From positions 1 to 21,959 of the forward strand of contig ATSW01006435.1 in the NCBI GenBank assembly GCA_000444245.1: DNA of 21,959 nt, in the 5' to 3' direction. Below, piece by piece: positions 10,372 to 19,073 of the stretch. The position numbers and the translations under genes were made by a program. The notes under the pieces are model-generated. The model saw nothing but the letters and a program-made list of their open reading frames with translations. It was not told where the DNA came from and did not search any database. Numbering within the stretch: position 1 is the first letter of the stretch; each line of letters opens with the position of its first letter. The DNA comes from Botryllus schlosseri (taxonomy: Eukaryota; Chordata; Ascidiacea; Stolidobranchia; Styelidae).

Positions 10372-10989
10372 TCATTTGTTTCGTAAATATAACTGTGACG
10401 ATACAGTAACGTTGGATTTTTTATGTACTCGATCTCTCACGAATCTAAAAACGTATATTGCTTTTCTCCGAACGCAATCCAATTTCACAGCCACGCAAAT
10501 AGTCATTCTCGTGCAAGTGCATGAACTCGTGTTTCTACCGCTCTGATTTGACCGGAATTTTTCACTAATTATTATGTGTGCGTGTGACGCAGTGTGCATT
10601 GTGCAAGGATGATAGCGTCGTATTTCAGTAATACCGATAATTTCGACATAATATTTACTGACGAATGTGAGGCGTAATTTTTCAGACAGATTTACCCATC
10701 GAATTTTTGTGGTTTCGCTATCTGTGTTGAAGTCAAATATTTGATCATGTGTTGCATATTCACATGATAAACCCGTGTCATACAAATACTTCACCCAGGC
10801 AGATTGCATCACAATTCTGTCTAAGATGCATCCATGTCGGGCAGTATATTTGGATTTTGATAATAGTTGTGCATTTTGTAAAATGGTGATTCGTTGAAGA
10901 CACACGAAATCCAATTCGTGCACTGCTGATATGTGCGCTGAAATCATCGTGCGCTCGCTCTTAGCATAAGTCGGTAAACCAGATAACAA
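10372..10989 (-). CDS. Orphan ORF, 205 codons open (191 aa from the first ATG)
   Basis: This is the longest open frame in the window. The frame is open from 10989, but that codon is TTG. The first ATG is at 10945-10947, giving 191 aa starting MISAHISAVHELDF. Assuming about 40% GC, I estimate well under 0.05 ORFs of this length by chance in a window of this size, so it may be a real, recently lost, or single-exon gene. The predicted product is basic and rich in Ile, Ser, Arg and Thr, with about nine Cys, several close together near residues 152-169 (SSCTCTRMTIC). There is no signal peptide, membrane segment or recognised domain. The C-terminal third is notably rich in Arg, Lys and Val. A foldback repeat copy lies immediately upstream (11011-11125), so any promoter would have to lie within or beyond it. 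It may lie in a later cadherin intron, on the opposite strand. Confidence 0.3.
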   Translation of the reverse strand: MLSGLPTYAKSERTMISAHISAVHELDFVCLQRITILQNAQLLSKSKYTARHGCILDRIVMQSAWVKYLYDTGLSCEYATHDQIFDFNTDSETTKIRWVNLSEKLRLTFVSKYYVEIIGITEIRRYHPCTMHTASHAHIIISEKFRSNQSGRNTSSCTCTRMTICVAVKLDCVRRKAIYVFRFVRDRVHKKSNVTVSSQLYLRNK

Positions 10990-12399
10990 CTTTCATATTG
11001 AATAACATATTTGAAGAGCTTTTCGGAGGTACAGGACTTCAATATACTATTGAATGGTATATTCATATTGAAATGAACCCGAATATTTTCGGCTGACACT
11101 CGTCAGGGGTATTTGTCAGCAACTTCTATAGAATTGGAAAGAATAACGAGTGATAAGATTTTTGGTATACAATATATTGAACTTCTGTACATCCTAGAAA
11201 CTTTTATATTATAAACAGGGGATTGTTTTGGTGGAAATTTGTTATTTCTTACATCCGTTTCAATACGAGCATTAGGTTATCAGCGTATGATTTGTTACGT
11301 AGGGCTACCCCTCGAAATTCAAACGACACGACTATACCGATTGTGTCGTCCCAGAAAAGTACGATGAATCACACTTTCGCCATTTCGCGAGCCTGTTTTG
11401 TTTGCCCACGAACTTGAGATCATGTCGTAATGTCTGTAATCTTTTATGTTCACGGGGAATCCGTCATAATCGTTCGTGAAGGCATTGTGTGTATCTGAAT
11501 TTTCGGGCCTTTTTACGAAATTCCGCAGATCTTATCGCTACGAGATGCGTATAGTCAAAGTTCGGTAAACAATCACCGGAAAATTTTCTGACAGTAGCAA
11601 TCATATACTAGCGTAGCTCAAGTGCTGCACGCGTAGTAGCAAATCCTAATCTTGCAATTTCGAATACTATTGTGCGCTCCTTATCAACCGGACAAGTCGG
11701 CTGCGGTGAGGCGCCGTGGTACGTGTAGCTAATCTTGATGCTTAATTGGCAGTTGGTTAACACCGCCTGCGTCGGACGGCCGAATATCCCGTATTTGCTG
11801 GTCGCTAATTTAATGAAGTATGAAATAAATTTAGTGCTTGTCTTCGATAGGGAGATTTTCAGACGACAGTATCCGTGTATTAATACTTTTATTTCGTTTT
11901 CGTACAGTGTATAGTTTCTTTTGGTTGAAGAGTCGTGAACAGGTAGGTATTCTGAACCGTCTTTCATGCAACTAAATACTCATACACATCATGGCATTGA
12001 AATAAAACTGACCTTTCATGGACCCTTAACACTTGGACTAGATAATCCTATATAGCTGTTCAATTGAAATGATTATCTCGAAATACCGATAATCTAATTG
12101 TGTCTAATGTTTCTATGTTCTGATTATGAATCTAAGCAAATTTTTTGTTTTCCTGAAAATGCTACAGGAGAAATGTGTATATTGTGTAACTATAGAATGT
12201 AAACATGGAATGGCAACGACCGATTTTATAGCTACATGTCACGCAGAACCTTTTTTATAAACATTGCGCGCTGCATGTTGTTAAGTGTTGAGTTGACTGT
12301 AAAAGCCAGCTGACTTGAAAAGTCACAAGCTGTGATCACTCCGCGTACGCTGCAGCGACAATGCAAACTATAGCCTCGCCATGCCAAGCAGCAAAGCCG
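10990..12399. other. No assigned gene; one foldback copy and unassigned open frames
   Basis: Apart from the repeat copy at 11011-11125, this stretch has a - strand frame open at 11608-11967 (119 codons) and a + frame at 11223-11417 (64 codons). The 119-codon translation has two Cys-containing blocks, QAVLTNCQLSIKISYTYHG and SPQPTCPVDKE, that look like a secreted beta-sandwich in character. About one ORF of this length is expected by chance in a window of this size. I do not assign a function. From 11970 to 12399 I see nothing. Confidence 0.3.
11011..11125 (+). repeat. Foldback/MITE family, copy 1
   Basis: The copy starts TTGAAGAGCTTTTCGGAGGT and continues ACAGGACTTCAATATAC, then ATTGAATGGTATATTCATATTGAA, then GAATATTTTCGGCTGACACTCGTCAGGGGT and a GTCAGCAACTT end. 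The first part matches the reverse complement of 17745-17826 and of the right half of 19074-19218, and also 15523-15580 directly. The second part matches the left half of 19074-19218 and the reverse complement of 12848-12909. It has no coding capacity. Confidence 0.75.
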
Positions 12400-12573
12400 T
12401 TAGCTGGCGGCGACAAAACGCTTAGCAGATTTCTTTGCGGGTATACTGAAACCCATCAAATCGCGGCGATTATCTATGACGCGTTTCAGCCGTCGTTTGT
12501 TCTTGCGTTGAACCGTGAATGATTTCTTGGACTTTCTTACCGACTGCACTTGAAAAGCTTGGCGTCGGACCAT
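12400..12573 (-). CDS. Small, strongly basic 57-aa ORF, function unknown
   Basis: A complete ORF runs from ATG at 12571-12573 to TAA at 12400-12402. It encodes 57 aa starting MVRRQAFQVQSVRKSKKSFT and continuing VQRKNKRRLKRVIDN, then RDLMGFSIPAKKSAKRFVAAS. By my count 19 of 57 residues are Lys or Arg and only two are acidic, so the product would bind nucleic acid or carry a nuclear or nucleolar targeting signal. It sits in a CpG- and GC-rich island (about 12330-12670) unlike its AT-rich surroundings. I do not recognise the family. It could be a true small protein, the last exon of a longer - strand gene (the ATG is not proof of a start), or chance. Confidence 0.3.
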   Translation of the reverse strand: MVRRQAFQVQSVRKSKKSFTVQRKNKRRLKRVIDNRRDLMGFSIPAKKSAKRFVAAS

Positions 12574-13425
12574 CTTTATTTACGCGCCGGCGTATATGAA
12601 AGTTTCGTGCGTTGCCGGGTAGTTTTTTCGTACGAGAAGGTAGGAATTATTGTTGGCCCGCGATCAACTCGGTCCATGAGAAAAATCAACAACTATTTGT
12701 AAAACTAGCATGAAATCGCAAGTTTGAACATTTTAATCTTGAAATTGTGATTACGTTAAGCGTCGCACTGAATGTATGGCGCTGATGTACTTTCTCCTGT
12801 ACTTTCAAGCTTACAAATGAACAGTCGAACACTCCACACAACTACATAGCCCTGACGAGTGTCTTACGAAAATATTCAGGTTTATTTCAATATGAATATT
12901 ATCATTCGAGTGTATTCTGAAGGCCTCCAAGAATTTTCAAATATCTACAAATTATACATATCATTATTATTCGGTATATATATTATTCGAATATTATTCG
13001 GTGCTGATTCTATGTTAGGGTGGTTCTATATCGCATAGCCTATATGTAACTGTAAGTTGTGCTTATCAACGCCGCGATTTTTTTGCACATTAAGATCTGC
13101 CTTCCTATTTTCTCGATGCCCACTGCCCAGTCTATATTCCGACTGTCATAGATATATCGCGCCTATTGATACACGAACATTGGACAATGTAAACTGACCC
13201 TTTGGCGGACCTTAGTCCGCCAATTTTGATTACTTACGGTAGCATGGTCTCTAAAAATACGTTGTTAAGAATTAGTAACAAGATAGTTAATCGTAGAAGG
13301 TTAAGCCCGTGCATTCTTATTGTTAGGTCAAGTATAGTATCGAGGTTGCAGTTAGATTTCGGCACATACACGGCTGGTATCTTTGTGAACATTGATGATG
13401 CCAATGATTGTAACGTTTCAACGCC
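12574..13425. other. No assigned gene; one foldback fragment
   Basis: The region holds the repeat fragment at 12848-12909 and AT-rich sequence with TATTATTCG-type repeats at about 12963-13000. At 13339-13428 a + frame reads LQLDFGTYTAGIFVNIDDAND, which recalls the end of a cadherin repeat (VxVxIxDxND). The rest of an EC repeat is missing around it, so I do not call an exon. Confidence 0.4.
12848..12909 (-). repeat. Foldback/MITE family, copy 2 (fragment)
   Basis: Read on the - strand it gives ATATTCATATTGAAAT, then CTGAATATTTTCGTAAGACACTCGTCAGGGCT, matching the inner part of copy 1 (11055-11110). The outer AGCTTCTTGGAGGTACAGAA part is absent. Confidence 0.65.
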
Positions 13426-13614
13426 TTAATCTGTTGATACACCGTCACTAATCTCCCTATAAAGCCTCTGGTCTGCAGTTATTTTCGTTTCCGCCTGTGC
13501 AGAGATCTTTAATGTGACTCGGATGTTTGTCAACGCCCCGTCGCGGTTCATCAGCGCGCCCTCCGTAATTGACCCCGTGTAATCTCCGCCAACAGCTCTG
13601 GAGAAATGACACAT
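13426..13614 (-). other. Unassigned protein-like open segment
   Basis: A 62-codon frame reads VGGDYTGSITEGALMNRDGA, then TNIRVTLKISAQAETKITAD and LYREISDGVSTD. It has a believable residue mix and lies in a GC-richer patch. It overlaps a second - frame (13457-13798) of 113 codons. An AG (CTCCAG) precedes the more convincing part, so an exon is conceivable. I recognise no family and the length is within chance. Confidence 0.2.
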
Positions 13615-14370
13615 AGCTTGACAGCGATTTGTCTCTTGCGGTCGCCCTATCAGATTTTTTAAATCTCATAAATTCATTCCACCAGCCCCTCGTTACTGTT
13701 TCTCGCGGCCATTTTTCATCAGAGCTACAATACGTCACGATTCTGTTGTGACTAAACTGAGAAGGTCGGGCGAAATGCGTTTGTACTCGGATTTCCAAAT
13801 CGCCATCGCGTCACTCGTGATTAATCATAGATTAAGTTAATCCTTGACTAAGAAGGCCTGATGAGTTGATGGATTTGCCGCTCCGGTTGACTGATGCATT
13901 GGAGTTTAGTCGCGCGGCACTATTTGGCCTTTATTATTGCTATATACAGTGTACGCATTTACTTCGATGCTACTACAAATCCCATCAGGTGGACCATATC
14001 CAGAATTATTCAATATCTTTATCTATGGAGGTGATACGTTAGGTAATTCATGTATTTCATATGAGATATATCCTTTCGATTTTAAATTATGGGCGTGCGA
14101 TTATAGTTGCAGACAATTTTGTATTATTCCCGGGTACATATAGCGCGTTCAATTAATTTCCAATGTATTTGTAACATGGTGTTTACAGACCGTGGCGCAA
14201 TCAAACCATTACAGATGATAAGCGTTAAGCGCCACCAAACTTTACAATACAGAAAATAATGATTATATATAGGGTAGCCACCTTTTTATTGCGAATAAAT
14301 AAGTAAATTGGCGTGGAATACGCATGTGTAATAGGTTACTCTGATATATTTCAATCCATAGTGGGGGTCA

Positions 14371-14394
14371 TGTACAGTTTACGTACACTGTACA
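14371..14394. repeat. Perfect 8-bp hairpin TGTACAGT/ACTGTACA
   Basis: TGTACAGT at 14371-14378 and ACTGTACA at 14387-14394 form a perfect stem around an 8-nt loop, TTACGTAC. GTACA-containing words recur on both sides. It may be a small cruciform or a protein-binding site; function is unknown. Confidence 0.6.
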
Positions 14395-14941
14395 GTACAC
14401 TCGTCCTATCAAAAGCAACCCCTTGATAATTTCTGTATTTGCTTCCTTTCATAATGGGATAAGACGGTATATATACGGAGTTACACGGACTGGCTATCTT
14501 CGACTTCATATGGATATCGGATCTATTTACCAATGTGTAATCAATGGACTGTTTTGTCGGTGCCGGACTTTAGAGCCAGTCTCAAAGTTTAGCGCGAATA
14601 AATAGGCAACATGGATATGTTATTTGGCGAACATATATTTGTACGACGTACGGTGCGCGCTTATGCAAATACACGGCAACCGGTACAATATTGGTCTTTG
14701 CCATTTCGAAACACGCTATTAAAGTGAGTTATTCTTCGGCGTTTATCAGCGATAGCGTGCACACAGTTGCAAACCGCTGTTGATATAATATAGTTGCCCG
14801 GAATTCAGCATCGTGTATTCTCTGCCTGACGTGAGATATTCTCTCATATGTTGATAAAGCGCTGAACGTATAATACAGTCCGGGCTGTTATTGACATGAC
14901 TATCGCCGAATCCGTTTCGTATGAAGTGATCGCTAAGTAGT

Positions 14942-15109
14942 TTATACCTTGCGAGAAATGTTATTGTACGTGAGATCTCTGGCTATGTTCTCAACTAGAA
15001 AGTGCTCAAGAGCTCTGAATCCGTGGGATGTAATCCCTACAATGCGCCTACTTCCAAGAAGCCTTAAATGGCGTTTCGAGCGAAAACTCCGGTCCATTGT
15101 TGTGTGCAT
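14942..15109 (-). CDS. Small basic 55-aa ORF with weak histone-fold resemblance
   Basis: The ORF starts at ATG 15107-15109 and ends at TAA 14942-14944. The frame is open further upstream, to beyond 15185. The product reads MHTTMDRSFRSKRHLRLLGS, then RRIVGITSHGFRAL, then EHFLVENIARDLTYNNISRKV. The last block can be laid without gaps on the long middle helix of histone H4 ([20 protein letters not shown]), sharing Leu, Phe-Leu, Ile and Thr-Tyr, and a basic run precedes both. Overall identity is low, the third helix is absent, and a competing + frame covers the same bases (14949-15185). This is therefore a weak suggestion, not a histone call. Confidence 0.15.
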   Translation of the reverse strand: MHTTMDRSFRSKRHLRLLGSRRIVGITSHGFRALEHFLVENIARDLTYNNISRKV

Positions 15110-15288
15110 CGTTTTAGTTGATATGGAGACGATAAGACAGACGAAATTCTCCTTGAAATCTAATCCACCAACTGTACAATTGTAATATCGACTTACTATT
15201 TTCTAGTTACATTCATCACTGCGAGAGGAGATGCATCCGTGCACTTGACCTGTATGGAAATTAGGGGCAGAATATATGTTGCAGTGAC

Positions 15289-15298
15289 GTGACGTCAC
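15289..15298. promoter_or_regulatory. CRE/ATF-like palindrome
   Basis: GTGACGTCAC contains the full CREB/ATF consensus TGACGTCA (15290-15297), with an extra half site TGACG at 15285-15289. A second full TGACGTCA occurs at 19738-19745. No adjoining gene is established, so regulatory function is unproven. Confidence 0.3.
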
Positions 15299-15522
15299 AT
15301 ATTCTTTATGACGCGTGAAAATAGTATACGTCAAAAAACAATCACAATACACGAAACTGGCGCCCCGGTAGCCGTGTTAGCCCATTTAGACAGTATATCC
15401 CCATTCAGACAGTTAAGTCATACTGTCATTATGATATTCATTAGTCACAGTGCGGATCTGATTACGATTTTCGATAAACACCAGATAGTGAGTTATGATA
15501 TCTCCAGGCCATTTATAACACG

Positions 15523-15639
15523 GAACAGTTTCTCGGAGGTACAGAACTTCAATATACAATTGAATAGTACATTCATATTGTATTACGGTATATCATATTC
15601 TAATTATTCATATTTCAACATGAATATACCATTCAATTG
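15523..15639 (+). repeat. Foldback/MITE family, copy 3
   Basis: The copy begins GAACAGTTTCTCGGAGGTAC, followed by AGAACTTCAATATACAATTG and AATAGTACATTCATATTG. After an AT-rich spacer it returns as TTCAACATGAATATACCATTCAATTG, the reverse complement of the first arm, so this copy is a self-contained hairpin. A + reading frame (15308-15670) crosses it and is therefore discounted. Confidence 0.75.
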
Positions 15640-16851
15640 TTTTCAGTTCATTAGTCCAAACCATTCCTAGAATAATTACTTTTTTACATTCACGGAAATC
15701 GTTATATCATGTGCTTGTAGTTAAGTAGAGGTTTATTTCTACTTCCAATTGAGCACCAAAGAGAACTACTTTGACCACGGCTAGTGTGGGAGCCTCAAGC
15801 GGACTATACTCTGTTCACGCCNNNGCTAGTGTGGGAGCCTCAAGCGGACTATACTCTGTTCACGCCATTCAAAACGCAACACAAAACAAATTCCGAACCC
15901 CCCGCTAATGTATTGTGTTGTATTTTTCATCGCGTGCATCACCCCTTTGACACTATAAATGATGATGTCATTAATCCGGCGAGGCTGGCTTGTTTGCACA
16001 GTTTTTCGGTCGGCACGCTGACTCAACCCGCGTCGATTATCGCCGCGACCTGCGTCTGTATTGAACCTTATCTGATTGCGTTACCTTTGCGACCGGGGCG
16101 CCTGCTCTTGTTTACCAGGCCGGCCGTAATGTTGTCGGTAATCACAATCTCACCCCCGGGTCGCGGTAATGCGTTACTGGCGGCCATATTCTTTCGCGGC
16201 TGACTTGCCGTTGCGACGCTGCCCTACTCGATAAGGTATAATGGCACTTCGAGTGCGTGCTACATTGAGAGAGCTGGCTGGCTTTTTATGCTACTGAACT
16301 CTAGAGAGCTTTTGCCCGACTCTCGAAATTTCGAATCAGTAATATCGCGCATTTCGATGTCATACTTAATGGAAAAATATTTCTAATAATCGCCGCTTTG
16401 AGAGGGAGAATATGCTTTAAGACTATGAAGCTGGGCACTTCAGAATGCGGTTATTATACCTTCGCGCCTTTGATGGGCTATTATGTCGCGGAATTATTTG
16501 TTGAAGTTGCTCAATGCTCATTCTACGTTGCATTTACTAGAGTCGTTTTAAGCCCGATTACAGTCACGCGCGATCGTGACATTACTGCAAATTTATCAAT
16601 GCAAAGTCATGTTTCGTAGCACCACCATATAGCTACGGCTATACCACGCTTCTACCAAATCATTGAGAGGTAATTCTGGCCCCATGGCTGACACCCGTCA
16701 TGTATAATGTGTTGACCTCCGACCAACCCTGCGACAGGCTCACTGAACACATATGGTTCGACTGAACCTCCGTGGTTAATAACCAATACTTTGCACAAAA
16801 TTGAAGTGCACATAAAATTTGCATGCAAATGCAAGCGTTTGTTGAAAAGTA
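15640..16851. other. No assigned gene; assembly gap and unassigned GC-rich patch
   Basis: Besides the gap region at 15780-15866, a GC- and CpG-rich patch at about 15950-16203 is open on + for much of its length. On - it reads in one frame as protein-like blocks such as PGGEIVITDNITAGLVNKSR and PTEKLCKQASLAGLMTSSFI, not continuously open. It could be a decayed gene or element of unknown family, and I cannot place it. A 73-codon + frame at 16398-16619 is unrecognised. From 16620 to 16851 I see nothing. Confidence 0.3.
15780..15866 (+). repeat. Identical 42-bp duplication around a 3-N gap
   Basis: The 42 bp from GCTAGTGTGGGAGCCTCAAG to TCTGTTCACGCC at 15780-15821 are repeated without change at 15825-15866, separated only by NNN (15822-15824). 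Exact identity next to a gap is typical of two contig ends that overlap but were not merged. One copy is therefore probably not present in the genome. Confidence 0.85.
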
Positions 16852-16859
16852 ATGCTGAA
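16852..16859 (+). repeat. Left target-site duplication of the hAT element
   Basis: ATGCTGAA here is identical to 18936-18943 on the far side of the element. Eight base pairs is the standard target-site duplication length for the hAT superfamily. Confidence 0.85.
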
Positions 16860-17744
16860 CAGACATGGGGTGATTACTTCATGAATGTAATCGATTGCGA
16901 GTACGATTAATTCTGAATCTCGCGATTACGATTACAGTAAAATCAGGAAGTAGTCGATTACGATTACGATTACATTGTAAAAGTAATCACGATTACTCAC
17001 GATTACATTCATTTTGCTTCTTAGAACTAATCTTAGAAGATATATTGAAGACAATATAAGGATTGCGATGGAAAGCCATAATGAGTTGACAAATTTCTTT
17101 ATAAATTTTACGTCATTTGCTTGTCACGTCATAATGTACCATTGCTCAACTGTCAACTTTATAGAGGACGATTTATCGCACCTAACGATTTGGGTTCTTG
17201 CCAGGTTCGTAACTTCCGCACCCTAAACTCAATGAAGCGGGGAACGAGCTCGAAGGGGAGTTTTTTCGTAAATCAACATCAATACTATTTTCGATAAATT
17301 TAATTAACTTTAAAATTTTCGTCGAGTTTCGTGATTTAATGTCTCTGTAGATAGCTTGATTTTGAAGTGCAAACCCTTCTCGCTCAAGAATAGGAATAGG
17401 CATTTCGGTCCCGGTCATTACCGCGCCACGATACACCAAAAAAAGACATATGCAGTTTCGGCCAATATGCGACTTCACGAAGTGTGTTACCAAAAAAAGA
17501 TCGTGGTATGTGTCCATTAGCAATACAGCAATGCTGGGTGGGCGTGAAAAATAGCCCTATTCTTCCAAACTGAGCCCCACAATAGAAACGCCACCCCAGG
17601 CACTCACAGAGGAATGAAGACGTGGCAATTTGTGTGTGCGTCTCACGAAAGTTTTTCTTTTAGTCTGCTACGTTTGGGCGACTACAATATTTTTTGATTT
17701 TAAAACAGAGGGGAGGTCACGAATTAACAACACACAATAAAGTA

Positions 17745-17826
17745 TAATTAAATAGTATATTCATTTCAATATGCATATACTATTCAACTGTATATTGAAG
17801 TTCTGTACCTCCAAGAAGCTGTTCAA
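17745..17826 (-). repeat. Foldback/MITE family, copy 4, nested in the hAT element
   Basis: Read on -, it begins TTGAACAGCTTCTTGGAGGT, then ACAGAACTTCAATATACAGT, then TGAATAGTATATGCATATTGAA, with a short inverted arm (AATAGTATATTCATTT on +) beyond. It closely matches copies 1, 3 and 5. It lies inside the hAT copy, so it either inserted there or is part of that element's body. Confidence 0.75.
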
Positions 17827-17875
17827 ATAAAGTAATAATAACAACAACATATAGCAGATGCTATAATTATGAATC

Positions 17876-17945
17876 ACGTGTCCCCGGCTCAACTGGTAAA
17901 TCTGCCCATCGTGGCTGAGAGAGGGTTACAAATGTATGGTAACAT
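17876..17945 (+). repeat. tRNA-like head of a SINE (fragment)
   Basis: GGCTCAACTGGTAAATCTGC (17886-17905) resembles a tRNA 5' part with an A box (TGGCNNAACTGG type). GGGTTACAAATG (17923-17934), about 25 nt downstream, resembles a degraded B box (GGTTCRAATCC). The anticodon arm and acceptor stem do not fold as a true tRNA, so this is more likely a SINE remnant than a tRNA gene. Confidence 0.35.
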
Positions 17946-17965
17946 AATGCAATTACCAATATTAT

Positions 17966-17981
17966 TGACGAAATTTCGTCA
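17966..17981. repeat. Perfect 16-bp palindrome TGACGAAATTTCGTCA
   Basis: An uninterrupted 16-bp palindrome inside the hAT element, between the tRNA-like fragment and the region with ambiguous bases. It resembles a dimeric protein-binding site. No function can be assigned. Confidence 0.6.
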
Positions 17982-18935
17982 TCCACTTGAATATTAACCA
18001 CCCTATCAAGGCGTAAGACCAACGTTTGTAGTGGGGGACGAATTGCTGTTTTGGTCCTGATCCCACGCTAACATGATGTAACAGCAGATTGCTATGGCGT
18101 CAAGTCCAAGTGTTGAGTAAAGAATTGCGAAATAACGATTGGCGCCCGTTTCAAGTATAGTCATAGGAGAATAAGATAAAATGAGCATAAATCCTGCCTA
18201 CCGCTTAATACAAATAGTGCTTGCTGCTGTTACGAGACACGGCGAAGAACGGCTCGGTTATGATATGTAGCAGCAGTTTGCATTGCTTCGTTGTTGAAAT
18301 CTTAATATTTCATTTNTCGAACACAAAATTAAAAATCNTTGTCAGGTGTACNCACGTACACGNACATATGCCTACTGCTCGCCAAGCAGCAACGGTCAAA
18401 TTGCATTTACCTCNGCATAACCAAATATCAATAGATAAGTTACTATTCGAAACNTTAGGCAAAGTGGGGANTATTGTCCTGATGCGANGTAGTGGTGTTT
18501 NGAGGGTAATGATAACCAGATATGTAGCATTTCGGGNNTTTTTACAATCACACTACAATGTACAAGTACATGCAATTCCAATATATCTATTTGCTATGTG
18601 TGGACACTTATTACGCAATGTCGAGCAAAGCTAANACTTCTGACGTAATNATGAGCAGTGGCGTNTGAAAATNNGACGTTTGTGTTATCACTAACCTGGT
18701 ATANNATCGGTTNCTTATTCACGACTGTTCACTGTTCAGTCAATGTGATAGTCCTTGTACAAATAAAAAGTAATCGTTCTTTCACAAAAAATCGATTAGA
18801 TATGGAAAGTAGTCGATTACGATTACGATTACTTCGTAATTTTTTCAAATGTAATCGATTGNGATTACGATTACTTCAAAATGCTGTAATCGTCGTAATC
18901 GATTACGATTACTAATCGCGATTACCCCATGTCTG

Positions 18936-18943
18936 ATGCTGAA
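18936..18943 (+). repeat. Right target-site duplication of the hAT element
   Basis: ATGCTGAA, directly following the inverted end ACCCCATGTCTG-type terminus, is identical to 16852-16859. Confidence 0.85.
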
Positions 18944-19073
18944 TACTAATACTAAGCATTTCCCGAAAAACACATATATCTCTTTATCTGCTTAGCATAT
19001 AATGCCCGTCTGTTTTGACCAATGACGCCCACGGGGGTTGATGGACTGACGGCGTAGTGTTTACTGACAGCAA

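Larger units (their letters stand above)
13615..15522. other. No assigned gene; scattered short open frames
   Basis: Short frames on both strands (for example 13937-14143 and 14423-14605 on +, 14351-14533 on -) are of chance length. A hairpin at 14371-14394, a CRE-like palindrome at 15289-15298 and a histone-fold-like - strand segment at 14942-15109 are listed separately. Otherwise I see nothing. Confidence 0.4.
16860..18935. mobile_element. hAT-superfamily DNA transposon, non-autonomous copy (2,076 bp)
   Basis: The ends are inverted repeats of at least 12 bp, CAGACATGGGGT, beginning with the CAG typical of hAT elements. They are flanked by perfect 8-bp duplications ATGCTGAA. Just inside both ends lie dense GATTAC/GTAATC arrays (16870-17005 and 18804-18924), about eight GATTAC each. 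The block GTAGTCGATTACGATTAC occurs in the same orientation at both ends (about 16950 and 18809), so these arrays are direct repeats rather than an extension of the inverted ends. hAT transposases are known to bind such subterminal repeats. No hAT transposase domain (DDE, RW or dimerisation region) is visible: the open frames at 17014-17226 (+) and 17182-17523 (-) match nothing. The interior carries a foldback copy, a tRNA-like SINE head and about 20 ambiguous bases. It was probably mobilised in trans. Confidence 0.88.

Noticed and set aside
13859-13900. CTGATGAG, the conserved core word of hammerhead ribozymes
   Set aside because: No GAAA core follows at a suitable distance and no stem II can be drawn, so it is a chance word.
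15308-15670. 120-codon + strand ORF
   Set aside because: Its C-terminal third is the foldback repeat, and no domain is visible.
15784-16203. 139-codon + strand ORF
   Set aside because: It crosses the NNN gap and the artefactual 42-bp duplication, so its length is not meaningful.
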